DNA of 64,000 nucleotides from an uncultured Ulvibacter sp. (GTDB lineage Bacteria; Bacteroidota; Bacteroidia; Flavobacteriales; Flavobacteriaceae): NCBI GenBank assembly GCA_938041335.1, contig CALIAF010000022.1, positions 35,663 to 99,662 of the forward strand, read 5' to 3'. Shown piece by piece: positions 50,902 to 61,467 of this stretch (position 1 is its first letter; each line of letters starts with the position of its first letter). The notes under the pieces were generated by a model. It saw only the letters and a program-made list of their open reading frames with translations, ran no database searches and was not told where the DNA came from. The position numbers and the translations under genes were made by a program.

Positions 50902-52251
50902 CTATTGATTATTGCCCCAATCTATTTTTCTAGAGGCAAACATCACAATAGCTAGAATGGCAAATAATCCAATACTTCCTACTAACAGTGCGTAGTTTTC
51001 TAGTTGTATGATCACATAAATAAAACCATATAGCGCTGCTAAAGAAAAAGCGATCAATGCTGGGAATTTCCAGCCTTTTAAAATAAATCGACTGTATACT
51101 GATATTAAAAGTAACACGGCACTTGCAGCGATTAAGTAAGCTTTTAAGAAAGAACTATGCTCGCTAATAGAAATTAGTAAGGTGTAAAACATTACTAATG
51201 CCAGCCCAATCATCACATACTGAAAGGGATGAATGTAAAGTTTGCTCCCTATTTGTATCATTAAGAAAACGAGTAAGGTTAGTCCTATCACTAGAAACCC
51301 ATACTTCGCTGTGCGTTCTGTTTGCTGATATTCATTTACAGGGACAATAAGGTCGGCGCCAAAAGCAAATCGTGTTAAATCTGGCAAGGCTTGAAAGAAC
51401 ACTTGCTCAAACTCACGGTTTATTTGAAATACTTCCCATTGTGCTGTAAAGCCCGTATCGGTTATTGATCTACCTTCATCCATAGGAGAATAATTGCCAT
51501 TAAAACCGGGAGAATGCCAGTTTGAACTCATGGCTACTTTTGTCTCTTTACCAATTGGGATAAATTGTAAACGCTCGCTTCCATTAATTTTTGCATTAAA
51601 ACTAAATGGCATTTCTTTTTTTGCCATGATTTCAAAACCTGGAATCACGACGCTTTGAATGGTATTTAGGTACTCTTTGGTAAATTTTGGGTTCATTGCC
51701 ATTGGTGTCCCATCAAGATTGACCTCCATACTACTTTTTATTCCTTTAATGTTTGAGGTCTGTATCACGATATTTACTTTGTCCCACATAATGTCTTCGG
51801 GTTTAATATCTTGTGGGGATAAATCGATCTCAGGGAATGTTCCAGAAACATCCATGTCTGCCGTATAAACTACCGTATTGTAGATAGAAAGATTGTTGTT
51901 TTTAGTTTTAATATCTGCCTTGATATCTAAATTATCTGGAAACACAAAGGCAGTTTTTATGATGGTTTCAGTTTTAGTAACATACTTTTTTGTTTCGGCA
52001 TTAAACGTTTCCGTTTTTTTATATGTTTTGTAAGGCACTTTTAAAATAGGCCCAGAGAGTATTACCTCATTCCCCCATTTTTCATTGATTTCTCTTATAA
52101 CTTCAGATTGTCTTGCGCCGCGTTCATAGATCAATTCTTTTACAAACTGCAGCGGGATAAGCAGGATTAAGATTAATATGCCCACCACCAGCATTCTGGA
52201 GGTAATAGATTCTTTAAGCCAAGTCGAGAATTTTCCGTTTTTGTTTTCCAT
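50902..52251 (-). CDS. creD: Cell envelope integrity protein CreD
   Basis: Large periplasmic domain; NSNWHSPGFNGNYSP-type motif; SEHSSFLKAYLIAASAVLLLISVY. Confidence 0.9.
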   Translation of the reverse strand: MENKNGKFSTWLKESITSRMLVVGILILILLIPLQFVKELIYERGARQSEVIREINEKWGNEVILSGPILKVPYKTYKKTETFNAETKKYVTKTETIIKTAFVFPDNLDIKADIKTKNNNLSIYNTVVYTADMDVSGTFPEIDLSPQDIKPEDIMWDKVNIVIQTSNIKGIKSSMEVNLDGTPMAMNPKFTKEYLNTIQSVVIPGFEIMAKKEMPFSFNAKINGSERLQFIPIGKETKVAMSSNWHSPGFNGNYSPMDEGRSITDTGFTAQWEVFQINREFEQVFFQALPDLTRFAFGADLIVPVNEYQQTERTAKYGFLVIGLTLLVFLMIQIGSKLYIHPFQYVMIGLALVMFYTLLISISEHSSFLKAYLIAASAVLLLISVYSRFILKGWKFPALIAFSLAALYGFIYVIIQLENYALLVGSIGLFAILAIVMFASRKIDWGNNQ

Positions 52252-52261
52252 AGTAGTTTTT

Positions 52262-52759
52262 TTAAGAGGTTATAAATGATAATTGTGTTCTAGTAAAAAT
52301 GGTGTTTCTGAAATTTTCGTAATTCACAGAAAGCAGTTTTTTATAATCAAAATGATGAAAGCTATTTGCGTCGCGACCTAATTGATATGCCTTTATGTAC
52401 ATAGAGATATAATCTGGGAGTAGAAAGGTCCCTAGTAGCAACACTCCATAGAGATAGGGTGTTCTTTTCCCATTTCCGAAGCAACAATACTGCAAGGCGA
52501 TTTCTTCTTCTACAGTAGTGCCATAGCCAGTAACTAGGTGATAGGCATCATGTCGTTCTACTTTAGGGAGGAGTTCAAATCCGTTTTTATGTAGCAGCTG
52601 TCCTAGGTGAAAACCTAAACAGTGGGCGGGCATCTCTAGCAATTGTGCAGTAGTAATGCCCCAAGCCGCTTTTTTCTTGAATTTGCAATACAAGACCATC
52701 GTCCAGTCAAAGAGCCAATTGATGAGTTTTTTTCGAGTATGTGAAAGGGGTAATTTCAT
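52262..52759 (-). CDS. Coq4-like protein
   Basis: LPKVERHDAYHLVTGYGTTVEEEIALQYCCFGNGKRTPY (HDxxH-type core). Confidence 0.72.
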   Translation of the reverse strand: MKLPLSHTRKKLINWLFDWTMVLYCKFKKKAAWGITTAQLLEMPAHCLGFHLGQLLHKNGFELLPKVERHDAYHLVTGYGTTVEEEIALQYCCFGNGKRTPYLYGVLLLGTFLLPDYISMYIKAYQLGRDANSFHHFDYKKLLSVNYENFRNTIFTRTQLSFITS

Positions 52760-52761
52760 AG

Positions 52762-53061
52762 TTAGTATTTTAGAACAAAGTGCATATATGTGGCTGCGAC
52801 GGGTATGTTAATGAGTAGAATACAAAGTGAAAAAAAGGTTTCTAACCGGTCATACTGTATTAGTTTAACAATGCATCCAATCGCAGCTAGGCCATTTATT
52901 AACAAGGCGATAGGTATAAAGATGATACCAAGAATGAACCAAATAGAAGTTTCAGGACTTAATAGGTGACCAAAAAAAATGAAGGTGCCTATCCCAAAAA
53001 AGGTTGCTGCTATTTTAAATGCGGTTTGTGTTTTCATTTTGTAAAGTACTTTGAAAAACAA
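52762..53061 (-). CDS. Small hypothetical membrane protein
   Basis: Three TM helices; within a same-strand cluster. Confidence 0.6.
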   Translation of the reverse strand: MFFKVLYKMKTQTAFKIAATFFGIGTFIFFGHLLSPETSIWFILGIIFIPIALLINGLAAIGCIVKLIQYDRLETFFSLCILLINIPVAATYMHFVLKY

Positions 53062-53112
53062 AGTGAATGTTTAAAAAATTACTCACCACGATAGATGAGT
53101 AATGCTGTTTGG

Positions 53113-53511
53113 TTACTTTTTGGGTACTATTTTCATTCGCCTTATATAGGCGCCATATAGTATAGCAAGCACAATTTGGCTGGCAATAATGTATGGTTTT
53201 CCATTATTAAAATGAATACACACAACGCTTATCATATAGAGCGCAAGCACCGTGCTTCCTATAATCATTGTTTTGTCTATTACATACAATGCCGTGGCAA
53301 CTAGTAAAATAATTCCAACTATAAAAATTTGTGTCGGACTCAAACCAGCTTTGTCCAATTCTGTTGACATCACTATTTTCTCTACTGCGTTTTGAATAAA
53401 GTATATAGCTACTAAAATGGATGGAAGCCAGACAACAATCAAGTTGCCCCAATTTCTATTTTCTTTTCTAAATACTGCTGTTTTCATCTGTTGGGTTTTT
53501 AAGTGTTTCAC
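53113..53511 (-). CDS. DoxX-like/hypothetical membrane protein
   Basis: Four predicted TM segments; start may be 53490. Confidence 0.6.
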   Translation of the reverse strand: MKHLKTQQMKTAVFRKENRNWGNLIVVWLPSILVAIYFIQNAVEKIVMSTELDKAGLSPTQIFIVGIILLVATALYVIDKTMIIGSTVLALYMISVVCIHFNNGKPYIIASQIVLAILYGAYIRRMKIVPKK

Positions 53512-53627
53512 AAATGTAATAGCTACTTGTATTCTGTTTTGTTCTTATTTAGTATTCGATTCGTCTTATCAATTATGCGTTGGGTTTTTTAACTAATTCG
53601 TTTTTTACAATTCCTTTATGCAACGTT

Positions 53628-53930
53628 TTATTTAAGCCCCTTTTTCATTATCAATTGTTCTAAGGCATTGATATGTTTTTTAAATGCTGCCTTTCCTAAT
53701 TTGGTTGCACTATACCGGGTGTTGGGTTTACGACCTATAAATTGTTTCTCTACTAGGATATACGCTTCCTTCTCTAGCGCCTTAATATGGCTGGCTAGAT
53801 TACCATCAGTAACCTCAAGCAACTCTTTCAGTCTATTAAAGTCTGCTTCTTCATTCACCATTAAGATAGACATAATGCCTAGCCTAATGCGATGATCAAA
53901 AACCTTGTTTATGTTTTCTATAATCCCCAA
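53628..53930 (-). CDS. Winged-helix transcriptional regulator
   Basis: FDHRIRLGIMSILMVNEEADFNRLKELLEVTDGNLASHIKALEKEAYI. Confidence 0.88.
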   Translation of the reverse strand: MGIIENINKVFDHRIRLGIMSILMVNEEADFNRLKELLEVTDGNLASHIKALEKEAYILVEKQFIGRKPNTRYSATKLGKAAFKKHINALEQLIMKKGLK

Positions 53931-53932
53931 GA

Positions 53933-54541
53933 CTATTGTTTTTTCTCTTTAACTAACATAATAGCGCCATATACCACGTGCATAAACCCAAAGCCTATTA
54001 CCCACAACCAAAAACCATAACCAGGATAAAAGGCGCATATTAATCCTAATGCGATCTCAATATACCCAAGATATTTAATATTACTAATGGTGTGTTTAGA
54101 AGCATTCACTAATGCAAGACCGTAAAAGATAAGCATAAGTGCGCCGGTTTGTCCATACTTCTGTTGGTTAAGAATAATAAGAATGTAAATACCACCCGTG
54201 ATTAAAGGAACAAGAAAACTCATTAATAGCTTACGAGTAGTCTCGTCCCATATTTTTACTCCGTCACTTTTAGCCTTTCTAGTTGTTATGAGTATTGCAG
54301 TCCCAACGCTCAATATGGCTATTAGCGCAAGGTCTAATAAAATGAGTCTAAAAACGTAACCGTCTAGAATTAGATAATCTCTTCCAGAATTCATTACAAT
54401 GTAATAAGCAACTGCAGCCCCAATTAAGGCATACACTCCTGCAAAAATACCGGCCCAACCGCTTAGAGATATAAAACGTGAAGATTTACTCATCAAGTTT
54501 TTAATGGCACTAATGTCTTTTAAATAATCCTGGTCGCTCAT
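53933..54541 (-). CDS. Hypothetical membrane protein co-transcribed with the regulator
   Basis: Polytopic; 2-bp gap to the regulator. Confidence 0.65.
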   Translation of the reverse strand: MSDQDYLKDISAIKNLMSKSSRFISLSGWAGIFAGVYALIGAAVAYYIVMNSGRDYLILDGYVFRLILLDLALIAILSVGTAILITTRKAKSDGVKIWDETTRKLLMSFLVPLITGGIYILIILNQQKYGQTGALMLIFYGLALVNASKHTISNIKYLGYIEIALGLICAFYPGYGFWLWVIGFGFMHVVYGAIMLVKEKKQ

Positions 54542-54633
54542 AATAAAGTACTTTGAATTACAAAGTAAATAATATAATTTTAATTACACTAGAAAAAAGT
54601 GATAAATTTATAATCACAAAATCTAAAGAATTT

Positions 54634-54702
54634 GTCAAACTGAGCCTGTCAAAGTTCTTTCAAATTTAGCCCAACTTTGCCCTTCGGCAAGCTCAGGGTG
54701 AC
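54634..54702. repeat. Paired dispersed palindromic repeats
   Basis: GTCAAACTGAGCCTGTCAAAG ... CCCTTCGGCAAGCTCAGGGTGAC. Confidence 0.65.
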
Positions 54703-54719
54703 TATTAATATATTAAAAA

Positions 54720-55079
54720 ATGAATCCAGCAGAGGAGTACATCTTACAACAGCAAGAACCCTTTAGAACAATGCTCCTAGAAGCGCAAGTGTTAATAGAA
54801 CAAACCTTGCCAGAGAGTGAACTACTCTTTAAATGGCGACTGCCTATTTATTACAGTGAGGGCTGCCCCATTTGTTACTTAAATGTAAGCAAAGGCTATC
54901 TCGATGTTTGTTTTTGGGCACGTAAAGATTTTAACATCCACATGGATATTTTGGTTTCTGAAAAACGAAAGTTTGTAAAATCGCTCCGTTATTTTAAACC
55001 CGAGGATCTAGATGGTACTATTTTAATAGAATGCTTAGAAGAAGCCAATAGAACCAAGAAGAAAGGGTATACTGCGTAG
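54720..55079 (+). CDS. DUF1801-family protein
   Basis: MNPAEEYILQQQEPFRTMLLEAQVLIEQTLPESELLFKWRLPIYY. Confidence 0.8.
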   Translation: MNPAEEYILQQQEPFRTMLLEAQVLIEQTLPESELLFKWRLPIYYSEGCPICYLNVSKGYLDVCFWARKDFNIHMDILVSEKRKFVKSLRYFKPEDLDGTILIECLEEANRTKKKGYTA

Positions 55080-55230
55080 CGCTGTAGGCAAATGGCTTTA
55101 AGCTATATGCGGAAATGACTGTAGATTAACGATTGTTGATTGCTAATTTTTGAACTAAATAAGAAAGTATTCACGGCTTAAGTTATTCAGATGAAGAACG
55201 GTCATCCTGAGCTTGTCGAAGGACAACTCC

Positions 55231-56049
55231 TTATAAACTTCTCACTACTTTCCTAATCGCTACAAGATCTGTTAGTAACTTCTCAAGCTTGGCGATATCT
55301 AGCATATTTGCGCCATCACTTTTTGCGTTCGCTGGGTCAAAATGGGTTTCAATAAAAAGTCCGTCAACACCAGTTGCAATTCCGGCTCTTGCTACCGTAC
55401 TTATCATTTCTGGTCTTCCGCCTGTAACACCTGCGCTTTGATTGGGTTGTTGTAAACTATGGGTAACATCAAGTACTACAGGAGCATATTGCTTCATGGT
55501 TGGGATCCCTCTAAAATCTACAATCATATCTTGATAGCCAAACATCGTCCCTCTATCTGTAATCCAAGCTTTATCACTACCCGCATCTTTTACTTTTTGC
55601 ACCGCGTGTTGCATCGCCTCAGGGCTCATAAATTGGCCTTTTTTAAGGTTGACCACTTTTCCTGTTTTTGCTGCAGCAACCACAAGATCTGTTTGTCGTA
55701 CTAAAAAAGCAGGTATCTGTAATACATCTACATATTGCGCAGCCCTGGCAGCCTCACTCGCTTCGTGAATATCGGTAACTGTAGGCACCTTAAATGTTTC
55801 TGAAACTTTCTGTAATATCTCTAATGCTTTTTCATCACCAATACCTGTAAAACTATCTATACGGCTGCGGTTTGCTTTGCGATAGCTCCCCTTAAAAATA
55901 AACGGGATCTCTAGCTTGTCAGTAATCGTAACAATCTTCTCTGCAATGCGCATTGCCATATCTTCTCCTTCAATGGCACAAGGGCCAGCGAGTAGAAAAA
56001 AGTTGTTAGATGAGGTATGTTTTATTTGTGGGATTTGTGAAAGGGTCAT
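55231..56049 (-). CDS. kdsA: 3-deoxy-8-phosphooctulonate synthase
   Basis: LAGPCAIEGEDMA, FIFKGSYRKANRSRIDSFTGIGDEKAL, TDIHEASEA, DRGTMFGY, DVTHSLQQPN. Confidence 0.93.
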   Translation of the reverse strand: MTLSQIPQIKHTSSNNFFLLAGPCAIEGEDMAMRIAEKIVTITDKLEIPFIFKGSYRKANRSRIDSFTGIGDEKALEILQKVSETFKVPTVTDIHEASEAARAAQYVDVLQIPAFLVRQTDLVVAAAKTGKVVNLKKGQFMSPEAMQHAVQKVKDAGSDKAWITDRGTMFGYQDMIVDFRGIPTMKQYAPVVLDVTHSLQQPNQSAGVTGGRPEMISTVARAGIATGVDGLFIETHFDPANAKSDGANMLDIAKLEKLLTDLVAIRKVVRSL

Positions 56050-56110
56050 AGCAAATGATTAATACTACAAAGGTAGCATACTTTATTCATGTAAATGAAA
56101 GAGGTTTCGT

Positions 56111-57526
56111 TTACTTCTTTATAAATTGATGAACCTCTGTTGAGCCATCAATTGTGGTGAGGTGTAAAAAATACACACCCGCTTTTAATGCGGAAATATT
56201 TAGGGTTGCTTTTTGTCGACATTCCATTACAACTTCGCCAATGACGTTGTAAATTATAGTGGAATCTATATCGAACAATCCAACAATAGAGATTTCTTGA
56301 ATTGCTGGGGTTGGTAGGACCTTAGTTTTTAGGTTTTCAAAAGTATCGGTATTTAGAATCCTATTTGGGTACCAGGCTATTTTATTGTCATTCACTGAAG
56401 CAGAAATTATATCTGGGTAATCATCGCCATCAATATCAGCAAGTACAATGCTACGCAAACCTATTACTTGATCTGTAATCAAAGGTCTTCCAAGATAATC
56501 GCCTAAACCATTGTAGTTTTCTACCCAATCGATTATCGTTCCTTGCGCATCACTAAATACGATATCTAAATCTGCGTCATTATCTAAATCACCTAATACA
56601 GAGAAACTAGATAAATACACACTATTAATTGGCTCAGAGAAAGAACCAGAATCATTAAGGTTTTCTAACCAATACCTGTCGTATTCTCCTTGCTTCCCTA
56701 ATTCTCTATAGGTGGTAAACATGATATCTTTAAGGCCATCGGTATTAATATCTGCAACGACAAAACTTGTTATTGTGGTTTGTTGACTCAGAAGAAAATC
56801 AAAATGATATATACTTATTGCTTCTCCAAAACCCGAGCCTTCATTATTTTTAAGATAAAAAACATCTACACCTCCGGTATCATGAAAATTATCATAACCT
56901 AAAATATCTTCTAGGCCATCACCATCAACATCTAGAAGGTATATTTCATCTTCACCAAAGTCTGACCCTACATATAATTCAGTTTAATTATCAAATACGA
57001 GCGAATTATTAATATTTTCATAACTATTAATACTACTGTTAAGACTATTTCCAACTATACTAAAAGTAACCAGATCATAATCTGCATCTTCATCAATATC
57101 TAAAATTTGGAAATTATTAATAAAAAGATTAGTGTTAGATATTAACAATTGTTGTGTTGCATACGTACCATTAGCGTCTATTTTTTTGATAACAGTTATG
57201 TTATGGTTTCCGCCATGTACAAATACAATATCTTCCAGCCCATCATTGTCGATATCAAATAATTTTATTTGCCAATAACTATTGCCAGTATCATACAGAA
57301 TTTCTGCGCTATCAAATTCTGCATCGTTGTTGAGGCCTTGTAACCAATACAATTTATTACCTTCTCCTACATACATTAAGTCTGTAATTCCATCTTCATT
57401 TATATCTGTAGGGGTTAAAAATCGAGGAGACTCTATCTCTGTGCTTATTACCTGCTGGGCCCCAAACTGCCCATAAGACAGCCCAAAACTAATAAACGCG
57501 GTAAGGGTAAATAGTATGCTTTTCAT
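56111..57526 (-). pseudogene. FG-GAP/VCBS-repeat secreted protein with T9SS C-terminal sorting domain, interrupted by an in-frame TAA
   Basis: Track ORFs 56984..57526 and 56111..56722 share a frame; the segment between is open after the TAA at 56984-56986. Confidence 0.85.
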
Positions 57527-57634
57527 AACAACAATGGTAAGAATTTATCAACCTAAAGATACACCATAAAACACATAACATTTCCGAAGTAAGGAATCTC
57601 GTAAAAACATACATGTTAATTCATTAAAATACAC

Positions 57635-57642
57635 TACTTTTG
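57635..57642 (+). promoter_or_regulatory. Putative -7 element TACTTTTG of the typA promoter
   Basis: Exact TAnnTTTG match about 90 bp upstream of the typA ATG. Confidence 0.5.
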
Positions 57643-57732
57643 CGCCCTGTTAGAGCGAAACAAAATTATTTCTGTTTTAATCTATGTAAATGTCTATTAA
57701 TTAAAAAGATACCCACTTACGTGGGCACAAAG

Positions 57733-59529
57733 ATGAAAGTTATAAATATCGCAATTATTGCACACGTAGATCACGGTAAAACAACCCTGGTAGATAAAAT
57801 TATGCATCACTGTAGCCTTTTTCGTGAAAACGAAAACACAGGAGATCTAATCCTTGATAATAACGATCTTGAACGTGAACGTGGAATTACGATTACGTCT
57901 AAAAACGTATCTGTTGTTTATAAAGACACAAAAATTAATATAATAGACACTCCTGGTCACGCCGATTTTGGTGGAGAGGTAGAGCGTGTGTTAAATATGG
58001 CAGATGGTGTTTGTTTGCTAGTAGATGCCTTTGAGGGGCCTATGCCACAAACCCGTTTTGTACTACAAAAAGCACTAGACTTAGGCCTTAAGCCTTGCGT
58101 GGTGATTAACAAAGTAGATAAAGAAAACTGTACGCCAGAAATCGTTCACGAAAAAGTGTTCGACTTAATGTATGAGCTTGGTGCAGAAGAGTGGCAATTA
58201 GATTTTCCAACCGTATACGGTTCTGCAAAGAACAACTGGATGAGTGATCACTGGGAGAATGAAACAAAAAATGTGGAGCCATTATTAGATATGGTTCTTG
58301 AGAATGTTGATCCTCCTAAATTTGAAGAAGGGAATACTCAAATGTTAATTACCTCTTTAGATTTTTCTTCCTTTACAGGACGTATTGCTATTGGTCGTTT
58401 AACACGTGGAACGTTAACACCTGGAATGCGTGTTTCTCTTGTAAAAGCAGATGGTACGATTACAAAAACAAAAATTAAAGAATTACACACTTTTGAGGGT
58501 CTAGGCCGTAAAAAAGTAGAAACTGTTAAAGTAGGAGATATTTGTGCTTTAATAGGTTTAGAAGGTTTTGAAATAGGCGACACCGTTGCAGATATTGAAA
58601 ACCCAGAAGCATTAAAAACAATTGCCATAGATGAGCCAACGATGAGCATGTTGTTTACCATTAACGATTCTCCTTTCTTTGGAAAAGATGGAAAGTTTGT
58701 AACATCACGTCATATTAGAGAACGTCTTGAAAAAGAACTCGAGAAAAACTTAGCCATGCGTCTTCAAGAAACGGGTAGTGCAGATAAGTTTTTAGTATTT
58801 GGACGTGGTATCTTACACTTGTCTGTATTAATCGAGACGATGCGTCGCGAAGGATACGAATTACAGATAGGGCAACCACAAGTAATTATCAAGGAGATTG
58901 ATGGCGTTAAATGTGAGCCAGTAGAAGAGTTGACTATTGACTTACCAGAAAACGTAAGTGGTACAGCAGTAAACTTTGTAAGCATACGTAAAGGAGAAAT
59001 GGTTTCTATGGAGGCAAAAGGAGATCGTATGATCTGCGAGTTTATGATTCCATCACGTGGTATTATTGGACTGCGTAATCAACTCTTAACGGCTACAGCT
59101 GGTGAGGCGATTATGACACACCGTTTTGTAGAGTATCAACCCTTAAAAGGTGGTATTCCAGAACGTCAAAATGGATCTTTAGTATCTATGGAGAATGGTT
59201 CTGCCATTCCTTATTCTATTGATAAGTTACAAGATAGAGGCCGTTTCTTTGTCAACCCTAATGAAGATATCTATGAAGGGCAAGTAATTGGAGAGAACAC
59301 GCGACAGGATGATATGGAAGTAAATATCACGAAGACTAAAAAGATGAGTAACGTACGTTCTTCTGGAGCAGATGATAAGGCTAAGATTGTGCCTGCTATC
59401 AAGTTCTCACTAGAAGAAGCGCTAGAATTTATTCAGAAAGATGAGTATGTTGAGGTAACACCTAACTTCTTGCGTATTCGTAAAGTATTCTTAAAAGCGG
59501 TAGACAGAAAGCGTAATAAGATTACTTAA
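57733..59529 (+). CDS. typA: Ribosome-associated GTPase TypA/BipA
   Basis: [60 protein letters not shown] 57733 preferred over the TTG in the track. Confidence 0.95.
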   Translation: MKVINIAIIAHVDHGKTTLVDKIMHHCSLFRENENTGDLILDNNDLERERGITITSKNVSVVYKDTKINIIDTPGHADFGGEVERVLNMADGVCLLVDAFEGPMPQTRFVLQKALDLGLKPCVVINKVDKENCTPEIVHEKVFDLMYELGAEEWQLDFPTVYGSAKNNWMSDHWENETKNVEPLLDMVLENVDPPKFEEGNTQMLITSLDFSSFTGRIAIGRLTRGTLTPGMRVSLVKADGTITKTKIKELHTFEGLGRKKVETVKVGDICALIGLEGFEIGDTVADIENPEALKTIAIDEPTMSMLFTINDSPFFGKDGKFVTSRHIRERLEKELEKNLAMRLQETGSADKFLVFGRGILHLSVLIETMRREGYELQIGQPQVIIKEIDGVKCEPVEELTIDLPENVSGTAVNFVSIRKGEMVSMEAKGDRMICEFMIPSRGIIGLRNQLLTATAGEAIMTHRFVEYQPLKGGIPERQNGSLVSMENGSAIPYSIDKLQDRGRFFVNPNEDIYEGQVIGENTRQDDMEVNITKTKKMSNVRSSGADDKAKIVPAIKFSLEEALEFIQKDEYVEVTPNFLRIRKVFLKAVDRKRNKIT

Positions 59530-59565
59530 TTTCCCTCCGGAAATAGTAAACATCTATTAAATATT

Positions 59566-59616
59566 AATCTGCATTAAACATTGCCAATAGGTATTTGTTT
59601 GATGCAGATTTTTTTT
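59566..59616 (+). terminator. typA terminator hairpin AATCTGCATTAAACA...TGTTTGATGCAGATT + T run
   Basis: 15-bp stem with one wobble, followed by a T tract. Confidence 0.8.
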
Positions 59617-59630
59617 GGGGTAAAGCTGTC

Positions 59631-59657
59631 GGCTATTATGTGCTTTGTTGTGCTCCG
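59631..59657 (+). repeat. Possible remnant of a boundary-repeat right end
   Basis: GGCTATTATGTGCTTTGTTGTGCTCCG resembles GATTATATGCTTTGTTGCCC (62591-62610) and TATAGCCATTGTTGTGC (63279-63294). Confidence 0.45.
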
Positions 59658-59722
59658 TCTTTTTTAAGGTTATAGTTAAAATTTATAATCTAAAGTTTCC
59701 TGAAGTTCAAAGTTTTGAATGA

Positions 59723-60208
59723 TCAACTCCATTCTTCCCAACTTATTTCTCGCCCGGGATAAGCAATGGTCTTAAAGGGCCATTTTTCAGAAATCCATTC
59801 TTTTACCGATTTAAATAAATGCTGATCTAATGCATTCTCTATTTCACTTTGTCTAACCCATAATAATATCATTGTATCATAATTAGGATGAGTTGAAGGG
59901 TATATATAAATGGCGCCAAGACATTTGCTTTCTTCAAGATTCATGGCTGTATACGCAAATGATGACCTCCGCTGAAACTCTTTTTGATGCCAGCCTAGAT
60001 CAATTAAGTTCTGTTCAAAGGTCAAGTCCTTAGGCCAATGATGATTTGGGCCAAAAGGTTTTGTTGTTTGTAAATGTTTAACGCTGGACATTACTGCGTC
60101 ATAATCTTTCACTACATCAGAGACTTTTAACATTCGTAAGCGAAGTCGATTTGTTTCTAATTCTTGCGGAATCTCAAAGTCTTTGGGTAATAACATTATT
60201 TTAGTCAT
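59723..60208 (-). CDS. GNAT-family acetyltransferase-like protein
   Basis: ETNRLRLRMLKVSDVVKDYDAVMSS...FAYTAMNLEESKCLGAIYIYPSTHPNYDTMILLWVRQSEIENALDQHLF. Confidence 0.7.
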   Translation of the reverse strand: MTKIMLLPKDFEIPQELETNRLRLRMLKVSDVVKDYDAVMSSVKHLQTTKPFGPNHHWPKDLTFEQNLIDLGWHQKEFQRRSSFAYTAMNLEESKCLGAIYIYPSTHPNYDTMILLWVRQSEIENALDQHLFKSVKEWISEKWPFKTIAYPGREISWEEWS

Positions 60209-60244
60209 ATTATTTTTATAAGGTGTTCTCGGCTTTTCCTTTTA

Positions 60245-61426
60245 TTATTTACTAATCCTTACAATCATCCCATTTGATTGAGTAAGGTCATTTCGCTCAA
60301 TTAATGCAATTATATCCCCACTCGGCAATTGCTTTATTGTCCTAACTCTTCCTTCAATGTTCAGTCCAAAAGTTTCATCGGTTTCACGATTATATTTCAT
60401 CAATCTTCTAAATGCTAATGAACCGAAAACAAAATAATCATTCCAATCCGTAATAGTACTTCCATTAACTTTTAACAGGCATGCAGGAGCAATGGCTTGA
60501 CCACCGTTTTCTGTGGGAATTGTCCAATAATGTTCAGGCAACACCGTAGATTTAGCTGCAGAATCTTCTGAAATTGTAGAAACCCATGCACCATCATAAT
60601 TGATTCCATAACTGAACAGTGGCCAACCATAATTTTCCCCCTTTTTAACTATGTTGAATTCATCTCCTCCCTTAGGACCGTGTTCAACGCCAAAAAGGGT
60701 ATTTGTTGATTCTTCAAAATATAAACCTTGCACATCTCTATGCCCATAGCTCCATATAGTTGTAGGGGATGAAAAATTTTCAAAAACTGGATTGTCAGAG
60801 GGTATACTTCCGTCCTCCATTAATCTGTGAATTTTTCCCGCATCATCATTGAGGTCTTGTGCATTTAAAACAGGATTTGAACTCGTTGAAAAGTTGGAAT
60901 TTCCGACATTGAGAAAAAAGTGAGTGTCATCCTCCCATACCATCCTCATTCCATTCCCAGTATAATTTTGGCTTCTTGTTGAGAAAATTGTCTCAAACTG
61001 AGTAGTCGCATTTTCCTGTATCTTTAGTCGAGATACTTTTGCTAAACCACCAGAATCTAAGTATGAAATATAAACCCAAGAGTTAATTGAATAGTTGGGG
61101 TGAATACTGACGTCCATCAATCCGCCATTGATAATTGCAGGTATCCTCGGGGTGCCAAAAGTAACAACTTCCGGCATTCCAGAGACCTCGGTTTGATTGC
61201 CATCTTTAAAGTGGAACATTTTCCCAATCCTATCTGTGATAAAATATTGATTTTCTTCAACTATGGCTATTCCATACGGAATGGTGAAGCCTTGTGCAAT
61301 CGTATCTACAGAAAAGGAATCATTACTGATAGGATAAGGCGAATTTGGAACTTTTATAATGTTATTGTTGCAGCTAATTAGGCTGCAAAATGAAAGTATA
61401 GCAAATAAGATTTTAATTGATTTCAC
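60245..61426 (-). CDS. PQQ-dependent sugar dehydrogenase-like lipoprotein
   Basis: Lipoprotein signal LISCNNN; DTIAQGFTIPYGIAIV, SYGHRDVQGLYFEE, GVEHGPKGGDEFNIVKKGENYGWPLFSYG. Confidence 0.88.
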   Translation of the reverse strand: MKSIKILFAILSFCSLISCNNNIIKVPNSPYPISNDSFSVDTIAQGFTIPYGIAIVEENQYFITDRIGKMFHFKDGNQTEVSGMPEVVTFGTPRIPAIINGGLMDVSIHPNYSINSWVYISYLDSGGLAKVSRLKIQENATTQFETIFSTRSQNYTGNGMRMVWEDDTHFFLNVGNSNFSTSSNPVLNAQDLNDDAGKIHRLMEDGSIPSDNPVFENFSSPTTIWSYGHRDVQGLYFEESTNTLFGVEHGPKGGDEFNIVKKGENYGWPLFSYGINYDGAWVSTISEDSAAKSTVLPEHYWTIPTENGGQAIAPACLLKVNGSTITDWNDYFVFGSLAFRRLMKYNRETDETFGLNIEGRVRTIKQLPSGDIIALIERNDLTQSNGMIVRISK

Positions 61427-61467
61427 GCTTTTATTTCTTTTTGGACTTTCCTTTTTTTAAAATTACA

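Noticed and set aside
57711-57725. CCCAC-TTAC-GTGGG hairpin in the typA leader as a riboregulator
   Set aside because: Only a 5-bp stem with no known aptamer features; too weak to call.
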